38,504 bases of DNA, taken from positions 1 to 38,504 of the forward strand of contig JACPQL010000051.1 in NCBI GenBank assembly GCA_016190445.1, written 5' to 3'. The notes under the pieces are model-generated. The model saw only the letters and a program-made list of their open reading frames with translations, was not told the DNA's origin and did not search any database. The DNA comes from Chloroflexota bacterium. Lineage in GTDB: Bacteria; Chloroflexota; Dehalococcoidia; Lucifugimonadales; JACPQL01. The position numbers and the translations under genes were made by a program. Shown here one piece after another: positions 16,437 through 23,060 of this stretch (position 1 is the stretch's first letter; each line of letters starts with the position of its first letter).

Positions 16437-17710
16437 TTGACGCCGCCGCCCTTATCGGTGTCATCGCGTTGCTAGATGCCGTGGCCAGACTGGGCCGCGT
16501 CTCGATTCGAGAGAAGGATGTCGCCTACCACGACGAGGCGGTGCACTGTAGCTTGGTCACCGAGATCCGCCGCAACCGTCACCGCGTTCCCCGCCAGTTT
16601 TCATACGCCCTGGTCCACGACCACGGCAGCAGGTACCCATTCCTGTACCACTGGCTGCTTTCCTTTCTGCCCGACCGCTCAGTGGTCACCTACGGGTCCA
16701 TCTTCTCGGCGTTGGCGGAAACAGCCTACGTTGGACTTCACGGCGCCGTCGCCTACCTTCTGGCAACGCGTGCTGGCCTGGCCGAGCCGGGCCCTCTGGT
16801 GGTGAGCGGCGTGGCGGCGGCTGCGGCGGCCTTAAACCCCCTTGCACAGAGTAGGAGCGCATCCAGCCCCTATCAGGTATCAGTCTCGCCTCGCTCCCTG
16901 GCGAAGCTACTGACGTCAATCACCTGCCTCGCTCTGATCCTTGCGTTGCCAGAGGGCACGTGGGGCGTGTGGGCAGGCGTGGCCATCATCGGCGTGGCGC
17001 TGGTGGCCCTCACCAGCAAGTTTGGCCTACAGGCCATAGTGCTCACCTATCTCGGCCTAGCGCTGGCTACCCTGAGCTGGGAACCAGTTACCTATCTGGT
17101 GTTGGGCCTGATACTGGCCCTGTTACTCTCCGTGGGTGCGTACTGGGACGTACTCGCGGGCCAGATCAGGCACCTCGTCGGCTACCACAAGCAGATCAAG
17201 AACGTCCACCCCATGGCCACCAACGACTTCGCCTTCGACGTGCGGCATATCCGAGACCTGCTCTTGCATCCGAGCAAGACTTCGCTGCGCAGAGTGTCCA
17301 CGGACCCGTTCCTGCGCCAGGTGGTCTTCTGGCTGCCCCAGTTCGGAGTCCTGGCCGCGGTACTGGCCGTGAACAGCCCCTCCGCCTTCGGAGGCTGGGG
17401 ACTGCTCCTCCTCCTGTGGCTGGCCGTGGATGTGATAGCGTGGCTCGTCATTCTGCACCCCACGATCAAGTTCATCGGAGAGGGAGACCGGTACATGGAG
17501 TACTCTGGGAACCTTCCACTGAACACCCTGGCCGCCTTAGCCCTGTGGAATCTGGAACCAATGGGCACGCGCCTAGTGGCGCTCATTGCAATGGTCGGCT
17601 ATCCTCTTGTGTTCAACTACCTGTGGGAGACTTTCGGACAGAAGGCCTCCGTGCCCAGCAGGGCGACGGTGGCGAAAAAGACGGACGCCCAAGGCCATCA
17701 AACCTTTTGA
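16433..17710 (+). CDS. GT-C type membrane glycosyltransferase, copy B (shorter)
   Basis: Close paralogue of the protein at 10065. The two align without major gaps from residue 1 (M-I-D/E-A-A) through the DE motif (Asp34-Glu35 in AYHDEAVH), the RRNRHRVP and YPFLYHWLLSFLPDR stretches, to GEGDRYMEYSGNLPLN and the last helix (GYPLVFNYL). Copy B then ends after a 26-residue unrelated tail and lacks the soluble C-terminal domain of copy A; total 425 residues. The frame is open from 16262, but the GTG at 16433 matches the start of copy A and overlaps the upstream TGA, so it was chosen. Like copy A it directly follows a nucleotide-sugar dehydrogenase. It may use a different sugar donor or acceptor, or need a partner. 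Confidence 0.72.
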   Translation: MIDAAALIGVIALLDAVARLGRVSIREKDVAYHDEAVHCSLVTEIRRNRHRVPRQFSYALVHDHGSRYPFLYHWLLSFLPDRSVVTYGSIFSALAETAYVGLHGAVAYLLATRAGLAEPGPLVVSGVAAAAAALNPLAQSRSASSPYQVSVSPRSLAKLLTSITCLALILALPEGTWGVWAGVAIIGVALVALTSKFGLQAIVLTYLGLALATLSWEPVTYLVLGLILALLLSVGAYWDVLAGQIRHLVGYHKQIKNVHPMATNDFAFDVRHIRDLLLHPSKTSLRRVSTDPFLRQVVFWLPQFGVLAAVLAVNSPSAFGGWGLLLLLWLAVDVIAWLVILHPTIKFIGEGDRYMEYSGNLPLNTLAALALWNLEPMGTRLVALIAMVGYPLVFNYLWETFGQKASVPSRATVAKKTDAQGHQTF

Positions 17711-17721
17711 CGGGGGATCCG

Positions 17722-18378
17722 ATGTGGCACCAACGGCTCCTGACACTCCCTAGCCGGGCGAAGTGGCGTGCTTACCGATACCTGATCTCCCGCGTGAACG
17801 TACCTCCCGAACCTGCGGCAGTGCCAGGACACCTGAGCCATCTGGAGGGCCAATTTCTTTACAGGCTCGCGTCCAGGGTGCCGCCAGGCGGCACTATCGT
17901 GGAGATTGGTGCCTACCTAGGGCGCTCTACCAGCTACATAGCCTCGGCTGTGGCTCGTAGGCAAAACGTTAACTTCTACACCGTTGACACCTGGCAGAAC
18001 CAAGGCATGAGCGAAGGCGAACGCGACACGTACGGGGAGTTTTGCGCCAACGTGCAGCCGTGGAAGGATTACATCCAAACGTTCCGTGGCTTCTCATGGG
18101 AAGTAGTCAAACAGTGGAACCGGCCGATTGATCTGCTGTGGATTGACGCCGACCACTCGTATGTCGCAGCTCGGCGGGATGTGCTTGATTGGGTGCCGTT
18201 CCTTAAAGTCAAGGGATGGCTGTGCCTCGACGACTATGCGACGGCGGCTGGCATAGCCCAAGTTGTGCGCGACGTGCTATTACCCATCTGCTCTAGCCGC
18301 CGCTTAGTCGGCAAGATGTGGGCTGCCAGATTGGCTAGGCCACTGGACAGAGGAGGACATCCTGCGCTTCGACGTTGA
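17722..18378 (+). CDS. Class I SAM-dependent methyltransferase
   Basis: Protein of 218 residues with a Methyltransf_24-like pattern: SAM motif VEIGAYLGRSTSYIA (60-74), acidic end of strand 2 in TVDTW (Asp89), and LLWIDADHSYVAARRDV with the IDADH motif common in sugar O-methyltransferases of polysaccharide loci. The ATG at 17722 follows GGGGGAT and lies 11 bases after the GT-C copy B. The last 20 or so residues (after VGKMW) are arginine-rich and look unlike a natural C-terminus. From about 18308 another frame carries an epimerase-like tail, so the 3' end may have been altered by recombination or a frameshift. Confidence 0.82.
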   Translation: MWHQRLLTLPSRAKWRAYRYLISRVNVPPEPAAVPGHLSHLEGQFLYRLASRVPPGGTIVEIGAYLGRSTSYIASAVARRQNVNFYTVDTWQNQGMSEGERDTYGEFCANVQPWKDYIQTFRGFSWEVVKQWNRPIDLLWIDADHSYVAARRDVLDWVPFLKVKGWLCLDDYATAAGIAQVVRDVLLPICSSRRLVGKMWAARLARPLDRGGHPALRR

Positions 18379-18523
18379 CAACAGCAGGATCAAGGCACTG
18401 GGGCTGAGGTTCAACAACGACCTGGACTCCGGGTTCTCCCAGGTGGTGGGCTGGCTGGCCAGGGTCTTATCCCAGCAGGAAAAGAGCCCCGCGTCCCCGG
18501 CGGACAGGCCGTGATGGGCTGAG
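18308..18523 (+). pseudogene. Out-of-frame tail resembling a sugar epimerase C-terminus
   Basis: In the frame one base off the methyltransferase, an open stretch reads WTEEDILRFDVDNSRIKALG, then FNNDLDSGFSQVVGWLARVL. The spacing D-x-S-R-I-K-x-L-G, then G-F-x-x-V-V-x-W, is that of the C-terminus of extended SDR epimerases and dehydratases (compare the ends of the genes at 21264 and 26481). No start codon or Rossmann part is present, so it looks like a remnant fused by recombination to the methyltransferase 3' end. It could instead be the true methyltransferase tail after a sequencing frameshift. Confidence 0.4.
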
Positions 18524-18573
18524 CGCCGATGGCTGAAACCACAGGAGCCCAGAGGGGAAAGAAGCCAGCATCG

Positions 18574-18601
18574 TTGACACCCGCTCGTCGCAAGCTATGA
18601 T
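18574..18601 (+). promoter_or_regulatory. Strong sigma-70-like promoter before the polymerase gene
   Basis: A perfect TTGACA (18574-18579) and TATGAT (18596-18601, five of six) are 16 bases apart. Transcription would start near 18608, giving a leader of about 37 bases to the gene at 18645. The 120-base gap after the epimerase-like remnant holds nothing else. Confidence 0.65.
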
Positions 18602-18644
18602 GAAGCCTGGCAGCGCTGGACCACTGCGCTAGCCTGAGTATCTC

Positions 18645-20015
18645 ATGTCACCACAGCCGCCTACCCTGTTCTACTTGCTCCTGGGCCTTCTGGTCATCCA
18701 GATAGGCCTCTTCTCCCGTTTCTACCGGCTGCGGACCCTCTCGCCAGTCTTCTACACCATCGCCACCTTCTTTGTCATAGGGTTCGTCATCTCGCCGCTG
18801 CTGGCCATCAACGTGACCCACTCCCCCACTCTCCTCCTGCTGGCGGACGGCCTCCCGGAGGCGTACCTCTACCTGAACGTGGTCTTCTTCTTCTGGGCCA
18901 CGGGGCTCTTCTTTGCCTCGCGACGCGACCGGTTCACGTGGGCCAGCCACCCGGCACCCAGCCCGGCGCGGGTCCACTATGGCCTTGTGCTCTTCATGGC
19001 GGGGCTGGTGGTGTACTTGGTGTCCTGGCAATACGTTGGCGTGAGCCTCGGGGCCGCCTACGCTCACCCATTCGAGGCACGTCTGAAGATCATCAGCACC
19101 CCGGGAGGGTACTACCTCAAGCAGGTGGCCCTCTGGAGTGTATGGGCAGGGTTCTTTCTGGTGTATGCGTCGGGCTTCCGCCTCGCCTGGCGCCCGCTGG
19201 GCCTGCTGCTGGCAGGCATGTTCGTCGTGATAGTGGGCCTCTCCCTCCCCTTCGGAGAGAGAAGCCTTATCATCATGCCCATGATGTTCGTTGGTCTCAT
19301 TGCGTTCTACGACAGGCGACTCAAGGTCCCGCACCTGGTGGTCCTGGTCCCGATGGCCTTCGTCCTGATTGTGGGGCTGGGGATATACCGCGAGATCGGG
19401 CGGGGCCAACCCGCCACCACTGGAGCCGTGGTCAGGGCCATGAGCAGCCTATCAGTGACAGACTTCGTAGGACTGGGGTTGGAGCGGACCAGCGGCCTGG
19501 TCCATCTGCTGCGCTTCCTGGAGCGAAAAGACGACCTGAGCATGCCTCTCCGCCAATCGGTCCTCTCTCTTGTATACCGCGTCTTTCCTGCCTCCTGGCA
19601 AGGGGGGAAGCCCCTGGACTCCAGCGGATACTACACCCAGGCAGTGCTGGGCATCTACTCAGAGGGCTCATACAGCCCTACCCCGCTGGCCGAGTGGTAC
19701 ATGAACCTGGGCCTGGCAGGGTTCATCATCATGCCACTGCTATCAGGGTTCGTTTACGGCAAGCTGATTGGCCTCTACTCTGACGCCAGACGCAGTGTAT
19801 TCACTGTCGTCCTGTTCTCCCAGCTCTTTGTGCTCCGTTTCGCCATCTTGAATATCAGCTCCCCCGACAACGTGACGACGGTCTTCTTCTTTGTATTCGC
19901 GCTGATGGTGTATCTTGCCTACGCTCTGCTCCGGCCAAGGCGACGGGCAGCCCCCGCGGGGCTGGCACGCGCTGCACCCTCGCCATTGGCCAGACCGGCC
20001 GCTCCGACGGCATAG
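18645..20015 (+). CDS. Wzy-like O-antigen/polysaccharide polymerase
   Basis: Membrane protein of 456 residues with about 12 hydrophobic segments and a large outer loop between them (about residues 255-340). Near the end of that loop it has a conserved-looking SPTPLAEWYMNLGLAGFIIMP stretch; an E-x-Y-x-N-x-G-x-x-G motif before a late helix is common in Wzy and oligosaccharide repeat polymerases (family knowledge). Wzy proteins share little sequence, so the call rests on topology, this motif and position among wzx, glycosyltransferase and sugar genes. The ATG at 18645 sits 37 bases after a predicted transcription start. The C-terminus ends in an Ala/Pro/Arg-rich tail. An O-antigen ligase is the main alternative. 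Confidence 0.75.
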   Translation: MSPQPPTLFYLLLGLLVIQIGLFSRFYRLRTLSPVFYTIATFFVIGFVISPLLAINVTHSPTLLLLADGLPEAYLYLNVVFFFWATGLFFASRRDRFTWASHPAPSPARVHYGLVLFMAGLVVYLVSWQYVGVSLGAAYAHPFEARLKIISTPGGYYLKQVALWSVWAGFFLVYASGFRLAWRPLGLLLAGMFVVIVGLSLPFGERSLIIMPMMFVGLIAFYDRRLKVPHLVVLVPMAFVLIVGLGIYREIGRGQPATTGAVVRAMSSLSVTDFVGLGLERTSGLVHLLRFLERKDDLSMPLRQSVLSLVYRVFPASWQGGKPLDSSGYYTQAVLGIYSEGSYSPTPLAEWYMNLGLAGFIIMPLLSGFVYGKLIGLYSDARRSVFTVVLFSQLFVLRFAILNISSPDNVTTVFFFVFALMVYLAYALLRPRRRAAPAGLARAAPSPLARPAAPTA

Positions 20016-20117
20016 CAGATGAGGAGCACCGCCAGTGGCTGCTGATAGACCACCAGAGCACCTGTGGAAAGAGGCCAACAAGAAGCCGCCTCCCTCACTG
20101 GGCGTGCACGCCGCTGA

Positions 20118-20146
20118 ATGACACACCCTCACCCCCCGTGTATACT
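20118..20146 (+). promoter_or_regulatory. Promoter of the rml genes
   Basis: ATGACA (20118-20123, five of six to consensus) and TATACT (20141-20146, five of six) are 17 bases apart. The start would lie near 20153, about 24 bases before rmlA. The rest of the 160-base gap from 20016 shows no gene. Confidence 0.55.
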
Positions 20147-20176
20147 TGGCGCAGTCGGCGGCAAGATGAAGGAATA

Positions 20177-21253
20177 ATGAAGGCGCTCATCCTCAGCGGG
20201 GGAAAGGGGTCCAGGCTCCGGCCCCTCACCTACACCGGGGCCAAGCAGCTTGTGCCCGTGGCCAACAAGCCTGTCCTCTTCTACGCCATTGAGGATGCGG
20301 TGGAGGCGGGCATCACCGACATAGGCATCGTGGTTGGCGACACAGGGGAATACGTGAAGGCGGCAGTGCAGGACGGCAGCCGCTTCGGCGCCCGGGTCAC
20401 CTATATCCACCAGCCCGAGCCGTTAGGCATCGCCCACGCGGTGAAGATATCCAGGCCTTTCATAGGCGATGAGCCCTTCGTCCTCCTGCTGGGCGACAAC
20501 TTTGTGCGCGACGGCATTGCAAAATATGTGAAGGTCTTCCGGGACGAGCCGGTGGACTGCCAGGTTCTCCTTTACCCCGTGAGTAACCCCCAGGACTTCG
20601 GCATAGCAGAGGTGCGGGACGGCCGTGTGGTGCGGGTGGTGGAGAAGCCCAAGGAGCCGTTCAGCAACCTGGCCGTGGTCGGCATCTACTTTTTCGACCA
20701 CCACGTCTTCGAGGCCACGGATGCCATCCACCCCTCATGGCGGGGCGAGCTGGAGATCACCGACACCATCCAGTACCTGGTGGCCAATGGGTTCAAGGTG
20801 CGCGCCCTCCCACTGGACAGCCCCTGGATTGACACCGGCAAGAAGGATGACATTCTGGAGGCCAACCGGCTGATCCTGGACCTCCTGGAGCCGTGCGTGC
20901 AGGGCAAGTTGGACAGCGAGAGCCAGGTGCACGGGCGTGTCTCCGTAGCCGCCACCGCCCGCGTCCTCCGCAGCGTGGTGCGTGGCCCGGCCATAATCGG
21001 CGCAGAGGCCGTGATAGAGGACGCCTTCGTCGGGCCCTACACCTCCATTGGCGCTCGCTGCCGCATCCAGCAGAGCGAGATTGAGAACAGCGTGCTGATG
21101 GAAGAGAGTTCCATTACCGGCGTGGCGCGACGGATCACCGACAGTCTCATAGGAAGGCATGTGACGGTCACGGGGAACTCCTCCCGCCCCCAGGCCCACC
21201 GCCTCACCTTGGGCGACCACAGCTACGTGGTGCTCTCTGGACCTGGAGCTTAG
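20177..21253 (+). CDS. rmlA: Glucose-1-phosphate thymidylyltransferase, long form
   Basis: Makes dTDP-glucose from dTTP and glucose 1-phosphate. The N-terminal nucleotidyltransferase domain has LSGGKGSRLRPLTYTGAKQLVPVANKP at the start (signature G-x-G-x-R-L-x-P-x-T and the K-x-x-x-P lysine), a GDN metal site near 106-108 and VEKPKEP near 157. At 358 residues it is the long form, with a left-handed beta-helix domain from about 240 (hexapeptide-like VRGPAIIGAEAVIEDAFVGPYTSIG). This form is seen in streptomycete StrD and archaeal enzymes; it may differ in regulation. The ATG at 20177 was preferred over an upstream one because conserved sequence starts there and AAGGA is close by. rmlB follows after 10 bases. 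Confidence 0.94.
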   Translation: MKALILSGGKGSRLRPLTYTGAKQLVPVANKPVLFYAIEDAVEAGITDIGIVVGDTGEYVKAAVQDGSRFGARVTYIHQPEPLGIAHAVKISRPFIGDEPFVLLLGDNFVRDGIAKYVKVFRDEPVDCQVLLYPVSNPQDFGIAEVRDGRVVRVVEKPKEPFSNLAVVGIYFFDHHVFEATDAIHPSWRGELEITDTIQYLVANGFKVRALPLDSPWIDTGKKDDILEANRLILDLLEPCVQGKLDSESQVHGRVSVAATARVLRSVVRGPAIIGAEAVIEDAFVGPYTSIGARCRIQQSEIENSVLMEESSITGVARRITDSLIGRHVTVTGNSSRPQAHRLTLGDHSYVVLSGPGA

Positions 21254-21263
21254 CAAGCCACCC

Positions 21264-22325
21264 ATGAGAGTTCTTGTGACCGGAGGCGCTGGGTTCATAG
21301 GCAGTAACTTCATTCGCTTCCTCCTGGAGCGGCACCCCTCGTACCAGGTAGTCAACCTGGACAAGCTCACCTACGCTGGCAATTTGGAACGCCTGCGAGA
21401 CGTGGCCTCCAACCCTCGGTACGAGTTTGTGCAGGGCGACATCTGCGACTCCGCCCTGGTGGGCCACCTGATGCGGGAGGTGGACGCGGTGGCCCACTTC
21501 GCCGCCGAGACGCACGTGGACCGTGCCCTCATGGACCCCGGTGCCTTCATCACCACCGACGTATATGGCACGTACGTCCTGCTAAGGGCCGCCCATGAAG
21601 CTGGGGTGAAACGTTTCCTTCACGTTTCCACCGACGAGGTCTACGGCGAGGTGCCCCCAGGGCGCTCCAGCCGCGAAGATGACCCTCCCGCACCCCGCAA
21701 CCCCTACTCGGCAAGCAAGGCGGGAGCAGAGATGCAGGTCTCGGCCTTCCACCAGACCTACGGCCTGCCGGTGGTGATAGCCAGGCCCGCCAACAACGTG
21801 GGCCCCTACCAGCACCCGGAGAAGGTGGTGCCCCTCTTCGTCACCAACGCGCTCCAGGACCTCCCCCTGCCGGTATATGGCGACGGACGGCAGGTGCGCG
21901 ACTGGCTGTACGTGGAGGACAACTGCGAGGCCCTGGACCTGCTGCTGCACCAGGGCACGACCGGACAGGCGTACAACATCCCTGCGGGAAACCTGCGCGA
22001 GAACGTGTACATGACCCGTCTGCTCCTGAAGCTGCTGGGCAAGCCCGAAAGCCTGCTGCGCTTCGTGGAGGACCGGCCGGGGCACGACAGGCGCTACTGC
22101 ATGGACGGCACCAAGCTCCGCACTCTCGGATGGGCGCCCCGTCACAGCTTCGAACAGGCCTTGGAAAAGACGGTAGCCTGGTACCTGGACAACCGCTGGT
22201 GGTGGGAGCGCATCATCCAGACCAGCCAGTTCCAGGACTATTACCGCGCCCAGTACGAGAGGCGACTGCGCCCGGGGCAGGCCCCACCCCCTAGCAACTC
22301 TGTCCATCGCGCCGAAAGGGCTTAG
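21264..22325 (+). CDS. rmlB: dTDP-glucose 4,6-dehydratase
   Basis: NAD-dependent extended SDR that turns dTDP-glucose into dTDP-4-keto-6-deoxyglucose, the branch point for rhamnose and many amino or deoxy sugars. The 353 residues show GGAGFIG (7-13), the catalytic Thr123-Asp124-Glu125 in VSTDEVYGE, and Tyr148/Lys152 in PYSASKAGAE. The asparagine- and proline-rich RPANNVGPYQHPEK and the C-terminal YLDNRWWW are also typical. The Asp-Glu pair marks a true dehydratase rather than a simple epimerase. It lies between rmlA and the rmlC relative with gaps of 10 and 3 bases, so the three genes form one unit. Confidence 0.95.
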   Translation: MRVLVTGGAGFIGSNFIRFLLERHPSYQVVNLDKLTYAGNLERLRDVASNPRYEFVQGDICDSALVGHLMREVDAVAHFAAETHVDRALMDPGAFITTDVYGTYVLLRAAHEAGVKRFLHVSTDEVYGEVPPGRSSREDDPPAPRNPYSASKAGAEMQVSAFHQTYGLPVVIARPANNVGPYQHPEKVVPLFVTNALQDLPLPVYGDGRQVRDWLYVEDNCEALDLLLHQGTTGQAYNIPAGNLRENVYMTRLLLKLLGKPESLLRFVEDRPGHDRRYCMDGTKLRTLGWAPRHSFEQALEKTVAWYLDNRWWWERIIQTSQFQDYYRAQYERRLRPGQAPPPSNSVHRAERA

Positions 22326-22328
22326 AAC

Positions 22329-22892
22329 ATGCTCCCTCTGGTCCAGGACGGTCGTGCCACCATCTGCGATGTGGTGGTCCGCAGGCTCAAGGTCAACCGG
22401 GACGCCCGGGGCATTCTGGTGGAGGCGCTTCGCACCGACTGGCCAGACGTGTTTCAGGCGGGGCGCCGGCCCTTCACCCAGTGCTACTACTCGGTAACCT
22501 ACCCCGGCATCGCGCGGGATGAGGACCGCTGGCACGCGCACCAGCACCAGGACGACCGGTTCGTGGTGGCCCAGGGCGACATCGTCCTGGCGCTGTACGA
22601 CGGGCGGCAGGATTCTCCAACGAAGGGCCAGCTTAACCTGTTGCACCTGGGCACAAATGCCGGGGACGAGCAACAGCACCAGGTCTTGGTGCCTCCGGGC
22701 GTGCTCCACGCCTACCTTGTAATAGGGGCACACCCAGCCATCCTGCTCAACTTCCCAACCAGGCTCTACGACTCCTCGGACGAGGGGAGAATACCCTTTG
22801 CCCAGTCCGGCGTTCTCCTCCCAGATGGACGCCCCTTTTCATGGGACGCGCTGCGACGAGAGCAGGAGACGATCTTGGGAAGACCAACCTAG
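22329..22892 (+). CDS. rmlC: dTDP-4-dehydrorhamnose 3,5-epimerase-like cupin
   Basis: RmlC-family cupin of 187 residues. The family pattern is visible as RDARGILVE, then WHAHQHQDDRFVVAQGDI (a histidine as in the GLHYQ catalytic region), LYDGRQDSPTKG, and PPGVLHAYLVIG, ending with a DSSDEGRIPF segment like the usual E-x-x-I-x-W. The sequence is divergent at the catalytic region, so it may be a 3,5-epimerase or a related 3- or 5-epimerase or keto-isomerase acting on the RmlB product. It follows rmlB by three bases. No rmlD reductase is seen in the window; the SDR at 26481 has a different character. Confidence 0.75.
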   Translation: MLPLVQDGRATICDVVVRRLKVNRDARGILVEALRTDWPDVFQAGRRPFTQCYYSVTYPGIARDEDRWHAHQHQDDRFVVAQGDIVLALYDGRQDSPTKGQLNLLHLGTNAGDEQQHQVLVPPGVLHAYLVIGAHPAILLNFPTRLYDSSDEGRIPFAQSGVLLPDGRPFSWDALRREQETILGRPT

Positions 22893-22921
22893 TTTGGCCC
22901 GCAGCAACCCACCACCCCCAT

Positions 22922-22929
22922 GGTATAAT
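22922..22929 (+). promoter_or_regulatory. Extended -10 promoter before the MDR-Gfo fusion gene
   Basis: TGGTATAAT at 22921-22929 matches the extended -10 form TGnTATAAT exactly; no -35 box is seen. It is flanked on both sides by CCATGG, giving a small symmetrical site that a regulator could use. Transcription would start near 22936, about 125 bases before the ATG at 23061. The rest of the 168-base gap shows nothing else. Confidence 0.45.
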
Positions 22930-23060
22930 CCCCATGGTTGTGCGGCGATTTGCCTCAAAGGGAAGGCCAGCGCCCAACGCTTGCCCGGAGGGCTCCACAC
23001 CCGCCACCTTGGCGGAACCATCAGCGCGACGACCGGCCCGCACTGCCACTGCAAACAATT

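Noticed and set aside
16960-17721. Upstream extension of the methyltransferase frame
   Set aside because: This part overlaps the GT-C copy B in another frame and reads as Arg/Pro/Gly shadow sequence; the real start is the ATG at 17722.
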